Shown here: one piece after another, positions 45,155 to 57,568 of the stretch | Numbering within the stretch: position 1 is the first letter of the stretch | Layout of the letters: each line of letters begins with the position of its first letter | Origin: Trichopria drosophilae | Lineage: Eukaryota > Arthropoda > Insecta > Hymenoptera > Diapriidae | Length of the DNA: 64,000 nucleotides | Assembly: GCA_030407085.1 (NCBI GenBank) | Contig: CM059587.1 | Span: 91,755,001 to 91,819,000 of the forward strand | Direction of reading: 5' to 3' | Program-made: the position numbers and the translations under genes | The notes under the pieces: model-generated | The model's database searches: none | Seen by the model: the letters and a program-made list of their open reading frames with translations, nothing else | Told to the model about the DNA's origin: nothing

Positions 45155-48100
45155 AATATGTCCGATAAGTACTGAAGAAAAATTAAGATTATTCCTGCTG
45201 CGTTAGATATTATGCAAGGTTAAATTCAGGCTTAAATTGTAAATTCGTTGTTAACGTATTAAAAACAAAAAAGGAAGACCTTGCTCGCATCAGCATTCGT
45301 AAGCAATAAAAGTGTGAGCGTTATCGTTTTTAAGTAAAAGTCATAGTTCATATCAACATCTATGTCTGCATAAAAATGTTGAAGTTTGTAAATATCTGAT
45401 GTAAACACGTTCCGCGATACGGAAAAATTTCGCTTTTAACTCTTACTTTTTATTTTCTGCAACAATTTTAGCCTTCCAAATGTCAACATTGTAATCTGCA
45501 GTTTTAAGAGTAAAATTAAACATTTTTACAAATAATATATTTTAACCTATTGAGAAGTACTGAAATCATAGCCAATATTTAAAAACCTGGTATTTATTTA
45601 AAGTTCAAATTTATTTGAAGATAGAACGATTTTAATTAAAATTCTAAAGGTTCAAAAATAAATGTGAAAAGTTTATATTCTATTCCCATCAATCACTTGC
45701 ATCTAAGTTTACACTTTGAAACTATTGTATGTTACAAAGACACAATAAATTATATAGGAAATACTTTTATTTATAATACACTACTCTTCAGGTAAGTAAA
45801 TTATTTTAATGAAGTAGATAAAACTCGAGAATCATAAATGCATTTGACACGAAACTGCTTTCTTATATGTATACTCGATGCTCGCACCCACGACTGCCCA
45901 CGCTCGTCTTTTAGCTCCCTCAATTTCTACACAAAGTTTGCCAACGCAAACACCGCTGAATATATTATCCTTTTATTTTTTTAAAGCAATATCTTAAACC
46001 CACTTATTTACAAATATCAGCCGTAAATTTATATATTATACATCTATAGAAGATGTTTAAATTGAAACAATTATTTTTAAAACAGATTAACCTTTGGTTA
46101 AAAAATATTAATTTCAATTATTCTTATAAGTATTATTAACAAACGTATTAAATATAAGAAAAACCAATATTTATTAAAAGTACATTAAAAATATATAAAA
46201 AATTTTATCTGCTGTTTGTTGCGAATTATGATTCAATTTTTGCATATTTGTAACCTTGTCAAAAAAATACAATAATTAATATGACTGATAGGCGATGAGA
46301 AGATGGTTTGCATAGTAATAGCATCTACGTTTCATGGACTATTGAAAAACATAGGGTTAGAATAGTCTTAATCGAGCCTCACGGCGCGAGGAGTTACTAA
46401 TTGTGTAATGAGCATTGGAATAGTCCCTTGTTTGATGAAATTCAAATAATGATATATTCTACTAATATAAATAGATAAATTGATCTATTAGCAAAATAAG
46501 GAAACAATTCTACTGCACAACAAAATAGCAAAGCAGTTCAAATTATGAAAATATTTTTAAACGTTAAATAACTCAATTTTTAGAGATTACAAATAACTTA
46601 TTACACATTGATATTCGCTTGTGTAAATAGGTTAAGTGCATAAGGGATCTATATCGATTCATCAGACATAACTTCTCCGATAACTGACTGATGCAAGCTC
46701 TTTTCTACCAGATGGCGCGCAAAGCACGGTGTAGCCGCAAGTGGTCGGATCGGAATTCGTTTAAAGAACAGTTAATCCGTATGTCCTTTAAAGAATAGTT
46801 AATAAGTCTACTAAAATCTTGATCATAATGTCTGCAAAATATCCTTTATAGACAAACCGGAATCCATCTCAAAGTTTACATTTGCATCGCATTTGATAAA
46901 CAATATATTAGACTTAGATGACAAGAAATCAAACTCGACGTTTGGTCCAGATTCGACTATCAAGAATGAATTTTGCACATCGTTAAAATACCGTCCAATG
47001 CCCATACTTTTGTGCTCGTTACAGTGGAGCTTCCCATTCTATCTTGTCCATGTCTATTTTTCACCCTTCGATCCTCTCCCCTCTGCAAGGTATGCGAACT
47101 GCTAAACCGAGACACGCGCGAGTTCTTAACAAGGCACATGTCGTGGATATAAGGGTTCATCTGTATGTGAGGGCAAGATGAAAGTGGCTGTCATTACTTG
47201 ATTTTCGTGGGGGCAAACAATATAAAAAAAAATAGCAGTTTTGCGCATGGCTATGTGAAATATACTGATAATAAAAGCGTGTGAAATAGAATATTATATA
47301 ATTGTTGTAAGGGTACTCTTTCCAAATTTCAAAAAATACTTTGGATAATTATTAATTAAATTTATAAGATTTTCTTGTTGTCAATACTCATTTCTATTTT
47401 ACCGGAGTTTCAGGAGCCCTCATATAATTTAATGTCTAGCATGGAATAAATCTCACGAACTACTTTGGGTATCGAAGCCCAAAATTGATTTGAATCGCAA
47501 ATACAGATGGGAAGTGATTGGAGATACTCAAACACTTCATATTCAGATCAATTAATTCCATTGCAATTCAATTCTAGTTTATAGCAAATATAGTATATAT
47601 AAATATAATATAATATAACCTATCAGTGAATATAAATATATGTTTTGGACTCCCATGTTTAACGATGAATTCCAAATCTTGATTCTACAAAAAACCTTCT
47701 GCGTTTACTGGGAATGCCGAATTACACTAAAACAATTCGTTATTATTAATATATTTTGACAAAACTATCTTATAAATAATAATGATTATTAAAATAGAAC
47801 TGGAACATTAACATTCTTCAACAAATATGGCGTACAGAGTTACTGCACACACGGATCCACTCAAATTAAGTATTGCCATTAAGAAAATAAGTTCCCCCAA
47901 TGGTTTCTCGTACTGCGCGTTATTTGGACGATTCCTAAATTCGGAATACTATTTAAGTACTTCGACGATGCTTCAAAAACTCCAAGTATATTCGATAAAA
48001 TATAATCAAATGTTATAAGGTAAGAGCCGAATAACATAGTGACAAAATTTCCACTAGTTTTCTAACTAGTAAAATCTCCGTTTTAATAAAATTAGTAGAA

Positions 48101-48780
48101 TAATTCTTAATACGATATTAATTACTAGGAAAGTACCCATATTTAGTGTTATTAATTTTTATTTAAATTGAGAAATGTGTATCTGCCCTAATATAATTAC
48201 TTTTTATCTATTGTTAAATAGAGATGTATTTTTGTGACACTCGTGAAGGAAAATGCGCATACATTCCACAACTACTGAACTTATAAAATAATTTGTTTAA
48301 CTTTATACATTTAACAGATAAATATATTCTACTCTGTTTGAAATATTCGCAGAAAACACGGTAAGTTTTAAATCAACACTGCGCCCGGCGAATTTTTCGA
48401 ATATGTTATGTTTACATCTGGAATTACGCTGAGGATATAAAGATACAACGCAGCCGATCTGTAAAACGAAAAATAAAAAATGATTCGTGGTCAATTTGAA
48501 TATGTTTCTACTTCCTTATATAGGAAATTCTTCATACTTCGTAAAGATATTTCTAGTATTTATTATTAGCTAGGGATTATTAGTGGTCAACAAGGACAAT
48601 CATGCAGTGTAAATGACTATGCATAGCATGTAGGATATACTAATTTTATTTGTATATTAAACTTCGACACTTTATCATTTACATTTATAGTTTTGGGAAA
48701 TGTTCATTTGCGAAACAAATCATCATATTACTTATTTTTGATCACACGTCGTTATTCTACTCAGTATAGTATACAATAGT
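45155..48780. other. AT-rich non-coding stretch
   Basis: No gene recognised. It contains a third CTCF-like motif (46708-46718), an AT simple repeat (47588-47640), and a 70-codon overlap of open frames near 46823-47160 without a domain. Confidence 0.5.
46708..46718 (+). promoter_or_regulatory. CTCF-like motif
   Basis: CTACCAGATGGCGCGC contains the CCAGATGGCGC core. See the pair at 44111-44170. Confidence 0.4.
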
Positions 48781-48794
48781 TATTTTAGCATCAC

Positions 48795-48818
48795 GGGCGT
48801 AAAATAACTTTTACGTCT
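48795..48818. repeat. GGGCGTAAAA hairpin, solo copy
   Basis: GGGCGTAAAATAAC then TTTTACGTCT is a near-perfect inverted repeat, flanked by GCATCAC on the left and ATGATAC on the right, matching the context of the hairpin in repeat A copy 3. Confidence 0.65.
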
Positions 48819-49505
48819 ATGATACAAACATAATTTTTTTATTCAGTAGGTGTGAAAAAAGGCAATTTTTCAATGATTTTTAACAATGATGACCCAGCAA
48901 AATCCCTATCTTAACGCATTGGCCATTTTACTCCTACTGAATCACAACAAAATATTTCGGAATCAGTGCAATACAATTTTCGGAAGTTGCCCAGAATTAG
49001 AATACTTTAAATATTTGAATACTTAATTATGTTTTTGGACAATATATGATTTTCGTCTACTTATCCGTGTCATGGCGTTCAAACGAGTTTTGGCGCGATC
49101 AGGTATGTAAATATTGTGGCTGTTGCTACGCGTTGCCACGTGATTCGGCTGAAGAGTTTTGAATCATTGATTCGAATACTCACCGCTTAGTGGCGCATTC
49201 GGTGTTATACTCAATTTTTTTCGTATATGATAACCGTACCAAGAATTACGTACATAAGGATACGGCGTTCTATGTGGTACCACATGAAATCTATCATAAA
49301 TCTATCATAAAGTGTAACAATGAATGCACTCCGTTTCGAGCTATAAAGCGGAAGAGTCTTATCAGTAGTCCATGTACACACGTAAATATTATAATATGTA
49401 TTGTTTTCATACGGAATCAATAACAATAGTATGTCATGTATCGAGGGCCAATATCGATCTGTACAAGTAACTAAACAAGGTATCATGCTAGAAAGTTTTG
49501 CCCTA

Positions 49506-49530
49506 GGGCACGAAATCGCGAAATGCGCCC
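49506..49530. repeat. GGGC(A)CGAAATCG hairpin, solo copy
   Basis: GGGCACGAAATCGCGAAATG followed by CGCCC is a slightly diverged member of the hairpin family. The downstream phrase TGATATTTTCGTATGATGG matches the flank of the copy at 41806-41820. Confidence 0.55.
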
Positions 49531-49719
49531 TGAGTAATAAATTTGATATTTTCGTATGATGGGTGTAAACTTTTATAACCTCAGAAGATTAACGTTCCTG
49601 AGGGATATCGCTATCGCTTTCAAAGAGTCAAGTATACCCGTCCAGAAATACACTATTATTGGACTTAGAATTCTTTAAGTATGGGAATTAAAATCGTTTT
49701 CAGGACACTCAATTTTCAA

Positions 49720-50345
49720 AACTTCTAGATGCAAAATGTTATCATCATACATGAGTTAATTCTGTGATCAACTGATGTTTCAATCAGCCATTTCGATGCA
49801 AAGAATCTGGCAAACTTCTCAACTATTCTTTCGACGAATGCTGCATACCGTTTTCCAGGCTTGTATCTCTGAAAGATAAAAATGCATGCAGGGGAAGTTA
49901 TTCGCGAGAAATTGCAGAGGACCGATCGAACTCGGCATCGTTGACCGTGGCAGGCTTTCGCTCGGGGAAACGAAACGGAGGACTCTATTTGTGGACCAAG
50001 CAACTCCCGTTGGCAGCGTCCGACTGTTTTCTTTGGAATTTGAGACGCCAAGCAGCTCGAACGTCGCTTTGCTACGGCCGTATCGCGTTCGCGTTTACGT
50101 TTGCGTTTTGCGACAAAGATCAGCTGCAGGTGGTCTCTCAGCTGCACACGTGGGCTTACGTGTGCACTGCGGCTGTCAACTCGCCTATAGTACAGTTTTA
50201 CGTTTTCCCACCATTATCCCCTAGCCGCGACACGCGGCTTTTATTCTTGTGGCCGCATTTTATTCCTCCTCGTAAATCCCCGATCGCGGAAAGATATTTA
50301 TAACAATGGTTCGCGGTGCCGAGGGACCTTTTAACAAATGACTAT
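49720..50345. other. GC/CpG-rich islet with overlapping open frames
   Basis: This is one of the most GC-rich stretches of the window, with overlapping open frames of 112 and 120 codons (+) and 140 codons (-). None shows a recognisable domain, and long frames on both strands are expected where stop codons are rare. CpG content is high (TATCGCGTTCGCGTTTACGT). A promoter, an untranslated exon or a conserved element is possible. Confidence 0.4.
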
Positions 50346-50349
50346 CGAC

Positions 50350-51500
50350 TGATATCGCTCTTCCGGATTTTATCGATCTTTAGTCGAAATTTAACAGAAT
50401 TACAGGAACGAATACTTAAGATTCCTTGCATTTAGTTTCGGCAATTTGGTTTCCAATGACTCCTCCATTGTTTATGTTACATTGTTATTCAATGTGACAC
50501 GGCATGATTGGAAAGAGAAAAATGCCACTTTCTCCTCCGCTCCAGTCGTCCATGTCACAATGAACAAGCCTCTCTTAAGTTGAAGAATGATGGACAGAGT
50601 ATATTATGTAGATCAGAATCTGCACTTCAAATTTATGACTAGAGCAGCTGCTGGTAGTTGTTATTCTATAAACTAAAGACATGTGACTACCAAGTATCAA
50701 AATCAGAAGTATTCCATTTCTATAAGAAGTAGTTTCGATAAAATGAATTCCCATGTACCTTCCAATAAGCATTCTGGAATTAGCATCTATGCAACCAGTC
50801 CTGCATCACTCCTATATATCTGAACTTATTGAATTTGGTCAGTTGTTCCTATTCTATTGGATGGCTTCGTCATTAATGAATGTCTGTCCAGTTTTTATAT
50901 AAAAGTAGTCATTTTACCATTATTGTCTCGAAGAATCCGCACCCGTAATATTTCCACATTTATTTATATCACTGCAGAAATTGACAACAACATTCCCTAA
51001 AATAGTTTCAAACTGCGAATAAAAGATTCAGCTTGTTCCAGGAGAAGCCACTATTTTAACATTCAGAATGTCTGCGTGGCATGTTATCTTCATTCATATC
51101 ACTAATTGACCATAACGAAAAGAAAAATTGCTTCCCTTTTAGCTTCCCTCTAGTATAGTATCCGAAATTTGGAGCAATCAAACTTTCCCTGATCTTCATT
51201 CTCCCAATCCTATAATCTTATTCAATTCCGTGCATGTGCCATGAGCACATCTTTATTTTACTTGGCATTCCCCGCCCCATGTTCAAAATATGCAACTTGC
51301 CGAAGTGGAACACTATCGAACACAAACCAAAGCCAATCCCGAATTATTGAGTGGTGTTGATCCAGGGTATGTTTAGATAATGGTGAGGGATGCATATCTA
51401 TGCATTGCAATAGGAAAACAATACGTCTGTAAAGTTCATAATTACCTTAAACTGGCATCGTTGGAACGGTTTCATAGCATAACATTTAATGTCACGTTCT
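50350..51500. other. Mixed-composition non-coding stretch
   Basis: No gene recognised. Around 50826-50850 the phrase ATTGAATTTGGTCAGTT is the reverse complement of the conserved A-family phrase AACTGACCAAATTCAAT, so a small fragment of that repeat may remain here. Confidence 0.45.
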
Positions 51501-51504
51501 ACTG

Positions 51505-51633
51505 CACTGAAAGAAATAACGCAAGGTTCCTGACATATGCATAGCTATATCAGGTATAATTATGGTTAGATCGATTTTCATATAACTGATCTACCCATCC
51601 GTATGCTAGGAACTTGCTTTATTTCTTTCAGTG
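51505..51633. mobile_element. Short TIR element (MITE), CACTGAAAG ends
   Basis: The left end CACTGAAAGAAATAACGCAA then GGTTCCT, and the reverse complement of the right end CACTGAAAGAAATAAAGCAA then GTTCCT, form TIRs of about 26 bp over a 129-bp unit. It is almost entirely TIR plus a short AT-rich middle and has no coding sequence. Terminal CAC(T/G)GAAA is also seen in the element at 4543-4768, so the two may belong to related families. No target-site duplication is clear. Confidence 0.85.
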
Positions 51634-51639
51634 TAATAT

Positions 51640-52045
51640 CGCGGATTTATAAAGCAACTGGACATCAGCAAATTCTAAAAAACTGGAGTTTAACTTAGGA
51701 CACACCACAAGGTTGCCACAAGCCAATTTTAGACCCCTACTCTGCTCTGGTCCTTCTCTTTTTAGATGTATATAACAAAGCGCTTTAAATGCTGATCATT
51801 AAAGGGAGGTGGGTAACTAAATGGTACCAATGCAACCATGCGAATTAGTTCATCCCACTATTGGTCTCATTAAGATTACACGAAATCCTATTGATGGACG
51901 TGGGTAGTATCAGTCCCGTGGGATGTCCCAATAATCATCCATAATTCTTCTGCACCTTTTACACTTGTGGTATATGAATCTTGGCGCTTCAAAATAATCG
52001 AAACGTGAACAACAAGTGAAAACATTTCAGCCGTTGGAAAAGATA
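51640..52045. other. Non-coding stretch
   Basis: No gene recognised. The segment 51850-51905 resembles 22835-22890 (GGTCTCAATAAGGTTACACG type), a possible small dispersed repeat. Confidence 0.45.
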
Positions 52046-52049
52046 AAAA

Positions 52050-52450
52050 CAAAAAACTCAAAATGAGACGGTGTCGTTTCTTGAAGAAATTCCAGCAGGG
52101 ACATTTACATCGACGATCGGCGAGGAAAGTCGCTTCAGGATGATCGAAAAAGGCGCGGAAAAGGATTTCGCCCGCGGCTCGCGGTCTCTCTCCATATTGG
52201 CGAGCGAACGAATAAGCATCGTGGAAGGAGAACCGGTTGTTTCGAAATCCGTTTGCGCATGCATGCTGCTATAAGGAATAAAGAAGAAACTGGCCCAGGC
52301 AGAAGCCGGTGGTGCCTGGCTCTCGTCCAAATTTCACGACATCGCGTATTTATCGCAGCGCTCGCGACTGAGATTTTCGACGCTTTGTGCGTAGCCACTA
52401 CCACAACGACGACAGCACACTCGACATTTTAGCAGCCTTCTGGAAGATAT
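52050..52450. other. GC/CpG-rich islet
   Basis: GC-rich sequence with overlapping open frames of 90 and 89 codons (-) and 67 (+), none with a known domain. CGCCCGCGGCTCGCGGTCTC near 52169 illustrates the CpG density. A promoter-like or conserved element is possible. Confidence 0.4.
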
Positions 52451-52915
52451 CTGGAATAACTTATAACCCGTCTAAAAGGGAACAGTTTTCGTGCTTATTA
52501 TACTTGGGTTCGCGTTAATGTACTTTTTTGAGTGGGAATATCTCCGCAGATTCAGCGAAAGTGTGTATTTTCGTTGTCCCCCACGCAATGAAAATGATTA
52601 ATCAACATAGCGGTGCAGTAACGCTTTTATTCTAGGATCGTCAAGGGCTTCCCACATCCTTTGCCGTTTACTAATTACCCTTATTACGCCCTCATGTTGA
52701 CACGGAGAGAAACATGATTTGCCAAGTTCTAGTAACGTAAATGACTTGAGCTTTACTAAATGAGCTTCTATTTTCATAGATATTCCAGTTTGTTAGTGTC
52801 ACGTGCATCGTAGTTGTTAGCAGATTCTGTGAAAACTGCAATAAGACCCTAAGAGAAAATGAGTCCAATCTTTGACTCGTTGCTATTAAATTTATAGAGA
52901 CACTGTGCAGTATAC

Positions 52916-52918
<3 letters not shown>

Positions 52919-52984
<66 letters not shown>
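52919..52984 (+). repeat. (GA)33 microsatellite
   Basis: A perfect GA dinucleotide run of 66 bases. A 103-codon minus-strand frame that passes through it is an artefact of the repeat. Confidence 0.98.
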
Positions 52985-52989
<5 letters not shown>

Positions 52990-53349
52990 AGTAAATCAAA
53001 CAATTTTACAAAAGTAAACGTGTGATCATAAAAAATACTTAAATGAACTATTTCGTTACTAAAAGCCTAGGTAAAAAGCATTGGTCTATTTACTATTCCC
53101 CGATCCTTAAATGAATAGTCCTTCTCTTGTTCTAAATTTCTCCTCTCTCCAAGTGACCATTTGCTGTTTAACTTTTTCGCATCATAGGAGACAACTACGA
53201 AAGCGAGAGATGTGTTTTATATTGGCTCTCCGCACTGTGTTTTTCTTAGTTTGATACGACTGTGGTCTCAAAACAATACAATAGCTGTCTCAATGTTTAC
53301 ATGCGGCAGTACTCTCATTCCCAATGACCCGGGAGTAATATTTATATTA

Positions 53350-53600
53350 TGATTTGGAACAACAGTTCGCTTCGAATCTGAGCCAGTGCTGTCTCCATCA
53401 TTTGGCGCTACTGTACTATAGTAGGCAATACCAGTGTTCTCTTAAACTTCTCTCAGTCAGTGTAGGCCAGTGTAGGCTCCGAAGGAAGGTAGTAGGCGTG
53501 TTGGGGCGATCGCGTGTGGTGAAATGCTATAATAGGAAAAGGGAAATAATTAGAACAAGAGAAGAAATTAGAATAAGGGAAGGAATGTTATTCGGCAATA
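53350..53600. other. Moderately GC-rich islet
   Basis: Short internal repeats (AGTGTAGG twice at 53459-53475) and a GGGGCGATCGCGTGTG patch stand out from the flanks. A 110-codon + frame (53354-53686) has no recognised domain; the region after 53530 is purine-rich with repeated AAGAGAAGAAATTAGAATAA-like phrases. Confidence 0.35.
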
Positions 53601-53689
53601 TTGCCACGTATACGGTTCTCAAAATTACTGTTTGTCCACATATCTCTGACTTGTTCCAGTGCAAGCTTATATTAATTATTTTATAAATT

Positions 53690-56600
53690 TTATAATAATT
53701 ATCTTTAGAACACAAAAATCTAAATAGATCGTCTGTTTTTCCGAAGGTGGTATTACTTTCCATAGTTGTCATTACATTAATGTTCATGAAATGGTTATTA
53801 TGGATAGAATTCTCATAAAACTCGAATGCACAGGTAATAATGACCTTTATTGACCTTGTGTAATATAACCATACGACATAACGATTATGGCATGCGATCA
53901 AACATACATTTTTAAAATAATCTAAACTGTAAATAATTTAATAGAATAAAATGGAACATTTTAAAAAACCTGGAACCGTTATACGAATTTATAAGACGGA
54001 AAGTTTTGAAAAAATGTCACGTAACCAGGATCCCCTGGATAGGTAAACAAATCTCCTTTCTCTTTTCGCTGTGTGCTTGAGAAGTTGATCCAAGTTATAC
54101 AAAGGCATGCAGTTTTATCAGTATCTTACTGCAATTTCAGATGATATTTTGTTTACAATCTCGTATACATAATACTTGAAGAATATGCGCTTGGTACTAG
54201 GATAACGATTGAGAGTATTGCAGACGGTGAAATCTGGTTTTCTGCGTTATAAACAAGGAAATTGGCCGAAGAACAAGGAGTGATTTTAAATTCATTGTCT
54301 AAAAACAAGCAACTTATTAATTTTTGGAAAATACCCTAAATTACATACAAAAAGTATTGGATTTTTATTATTTTGTACTGATTCGAGCAGAAAAAAAACG
54401 AGGCGTCTTTATATACCATTGCTCGAAGGAATGAACAAAAAATCGGATCACGTAATGTTCACCGGTCACGATCGACGTGCTTCGCCGGTTAAACAGGTTC
54501 CATCCTTGCACTTGACACTTTTGTTGTACACGCCACAATGAATGTTACCATCGTAAAAGTTCCCAAAAAGTCAAGCGTCTGGAAAGGCAGGGCGAAATAA
54601 TTTCAAGCATCATTGTTCGACGGAAAGGTGAAAATCCAATAAGACTGGAGGCATGAACTCTTTATACGGTTTCTTCAGAATAACTTAACTTTTTTTTAAT
54701 CCTAATATTTAAATATATTTTATAATTATTGGTAAACCTTCGGAAGAGCTACGACATCGAGAACAAAAATTTCATCACACTAGTTTTGTATATTTATTAC
54801 CGAACGTTGTCGAAGATAAAATGGCCTCGATTGATATCAGGGGTGATAATGAAAGAAAAAAAAACCCAAATACTTCATGAATAAAGGAGATATAAAAATC
54901 TGAATTTTTAATTACAAGGCAACATTCTTCTTAAAAAGTTCAAGATAAATTTTATTATCAAATTCTTCACCAGGAGGCAAAAGGATATTAAAATATAACA
55001 ATTTTTTTTCATTTTTCGTATGTAAATAAATCTTTTTAACTGCTTAAAACTCCCTCAAAAACGGTACAAGGTTGGTTGATGAGCCTTCAAAATGAAAAAT
55101 TAATTTCATTGATGTCCAATACTAAAAGTTTGAGAGTTCCTCATATACGTTCATTTATTTATTTACTTTCAAATTCATTTATCTATTTATTTTTTTTATT
55201 TTATTTGTCGATTCAATAAGCTTATTTTGTATATTACAAAAAATGTTTTCCGTGAGTTGTGCATAATTTTTACGATCTCGGTCCACTTTTTATCACATTT
55301 TGAAGCTCGGTAGTATATAATGTTCGTCAAGGCTCCTCGAATAGACCCGCATTGTCTGGCCTGTTTATCTCCTCGAGGATATAACGAGGGTTCGATCCTG
55401 GTTTGTTATTTCTTCGTATCAATAAACAGGCTTACAGTATACCATCAAGTGCCCTCTTCCTGTGCGAAGGGTTGGATCCACTACCAGATCCGTGTAAGGA
55501 GGAGTGGAGTGTGTAAACACTTTTAAAGATGCTACAAGAATTTTTGGCTTTTCCGATAAAGTCGTCGATAATCGGGTTTTCATTAGAGGCATTTTTAAAT
55601 TCAGTTTTATCTTTCTTGGAAAAAATATTTGGTTATATTTAACTAATGTTGGATAGGCAAGAGCCAAGAATCGCTTAGCAATTTTGTTACCTACATTTAC
55701 CCGCCGACTTGATCCAAATTGTTGTTTAATTTCCAGTTAATACGATTATACTTGACTTATTAATATAATCGCGTCATAAGTCGAATCGGCTTACACAAAA
55801 TAAATTATGAAAAATAAAAATATTTTACAAAAATTGACTTTTCAACTATTATATTTATGAAGGTTTCGAAGTTTTACGACTTCCAAACTTCGGTTATGTA
55901 TTATTGTATACAAAATAAATGAGTGAAGACGATTAGGCTTTTTATATTTTTTTCTAACACGTGTAGTTACAAAAACGATGACTGATACCCAAGTAAACTT
56001 TCAGTAGCGAAGAATGCAATGCTAATGAGACAACTGTATACGAACCGTGAAATATTATGTTTACACAAATTCGTTTTGTGAGCTTTTTTACTTCAGAACG
56101 AGTGAAGATATAATATGTTTCGTGCGAAACCTGCCATATATAAACACTATCAATATTAGTTTGAATTCATTAATCATTATGAAATATTAAATCCACTGAT
56201 TGAAGTGCATAATTAACGACTGATATGTGGGTGAAAATTTTATACTATTAACTTCTATGTATCTCTGGTTAATTGCTTTATAAATACGAAAATGTACTAT
56301 AAATTAGTATAGCTATTTTGTTTCTATATATATTTAACTATATACTATATTAATACATCTTTTAGATAGACGTACATGCCTTTGTAAAATTAAAATTATA
56401 TTTTTAAAGGTGATAATTTTGAAAAATCGCTTGTGGTACATTATTAGAATTTGACATATTCAGCACGTTTTACTAGCCGTTGCGAATGATTGCACAAAAT
56501 TTTAATCGTTGGAATTAATAAAGTATTAACTCCAAATAGAGGATTACCTCCAAAATAATAAACATCTAGTTATATTTGTTCAAATTGCAATAACGCAAAG

Positions 56601-57235
56601 TTTTTGCACTCTATATTCGTGTGTCCCGATTTTCTGTAATTCATGTCCCATCACGTTGCGGAGTAGTATTAAAATACAACTTTAACTTTTGGCTTTTATT
56701 TTTGCATAATATAAGTCAATTAACATTCAATTCAGATTAAAATACTAACAGAAGTACATAATGAAGCTGTTTCCAATCATTAACAGCATATCAGGTAAGA
56801 AAACGTGATTGTAATTTGAAAATGTCATTCATGTCCCTCTATTTTTAAAGTAAATAATGATCATTTTTGTATATTTTTTAATTTGCATATAATTGCTAAC
56901 CTTAGTCCGAGTATGTATGCTTAGTATAATATTTATAAATGCCTAATAAACTAGTATCAATTGTTAATATACTAATAAGTGTCAATCATCTCCCATGTCA
57001 TTCAGGTCCCAATTTCCTGTTATGTTAACTAATATGCGTATTACGACTAGAATAAGTTGTGAATGTTATTTTAAACTATAAAAAATATAAACTAGGGTGA
57101 CTGAACAAATAAATAAAAAAGTGCCCCTAAAAGGTTCTATTTAGGTCAAAACATACTTCGAAATTTTTTCAGATTTAAAAAATTTTTTGTACAGGGGAAT
57201 TTTAAAACTGATTTTTAGATTAATAGACTTTTAAA
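53690..57235. other. AT-rich non-coding stretch
   Basis: No gene recognised. A CpG-richer patch at about 54440-54640 (CACCGGTCACGATCGACGTG) and another at 55310-55510 interrupt the AT-rich DNA. At 55385-55400, GGGTTCGATCC looks like a tRNA T-loop but no cloverleaf could be built around it. Confidence 0.45.
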
Positions 57236-57244
57236 GTTGAAGAG

Positions 57245-57372
57245 TTTTTGGCGTTCATGGGGCTTCAGGTTTATGTGTTTTAGGGTTTATGGGTTTTAGA
57301 GTTTATGTGTTTGGGGGTTTTAGAGGTTTTAAGGATTTAGGGTTTTACGGGTTTATGGTTTTTCGGGGTTAT
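57245..57372 (+). repeat. Degenerate TTTAGGG/TTTATGG repeat
   Basis: About 120 bases consist of variants of TTTTAGGGTTTATGGG. The pattern is reminiscent of a telomere-like minisatellite (insect telomeres are usually TTAGG), but it is short and imperfect, so an internal minisatellite is more likely. Confidence 0.6.
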
Positions 57373-57568
57373 TTTTGGCGTCTTACAGGTGTCGATCAAC
57401 TTTTTCGGACTTCAAAGTTAAAATTCGCCAGTAAAAAATTTGTTACTCTCCACCATAATATGTTTTTATTTTGCAAACACAAACATACTACGATTAGACA
57501 AGATTAATTAGTTATTGAGGAATAAATAGCATTGACAATTTTTTGTCATAAATAATATTCATGACATA

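Noticed and set aside
49725..50147. 140-codon open frame on the minus strand
   Set aside because: It lies in a GC-rich islet where frames of 112 and 120 codons overlap on the other strand; no domain is recognised, so it is more likely due to composition.
52692..53003. 103-codon frame with a Ser-Leu repeat
   Set aside because: It is a translation of the (GA)33 microsatellite.
55320..55410. Possible tRNA because of a GGGTTCGATCC T-loop-like phrase
   Set aside because: No acceptor stem or anticodon arm could be paired around it.
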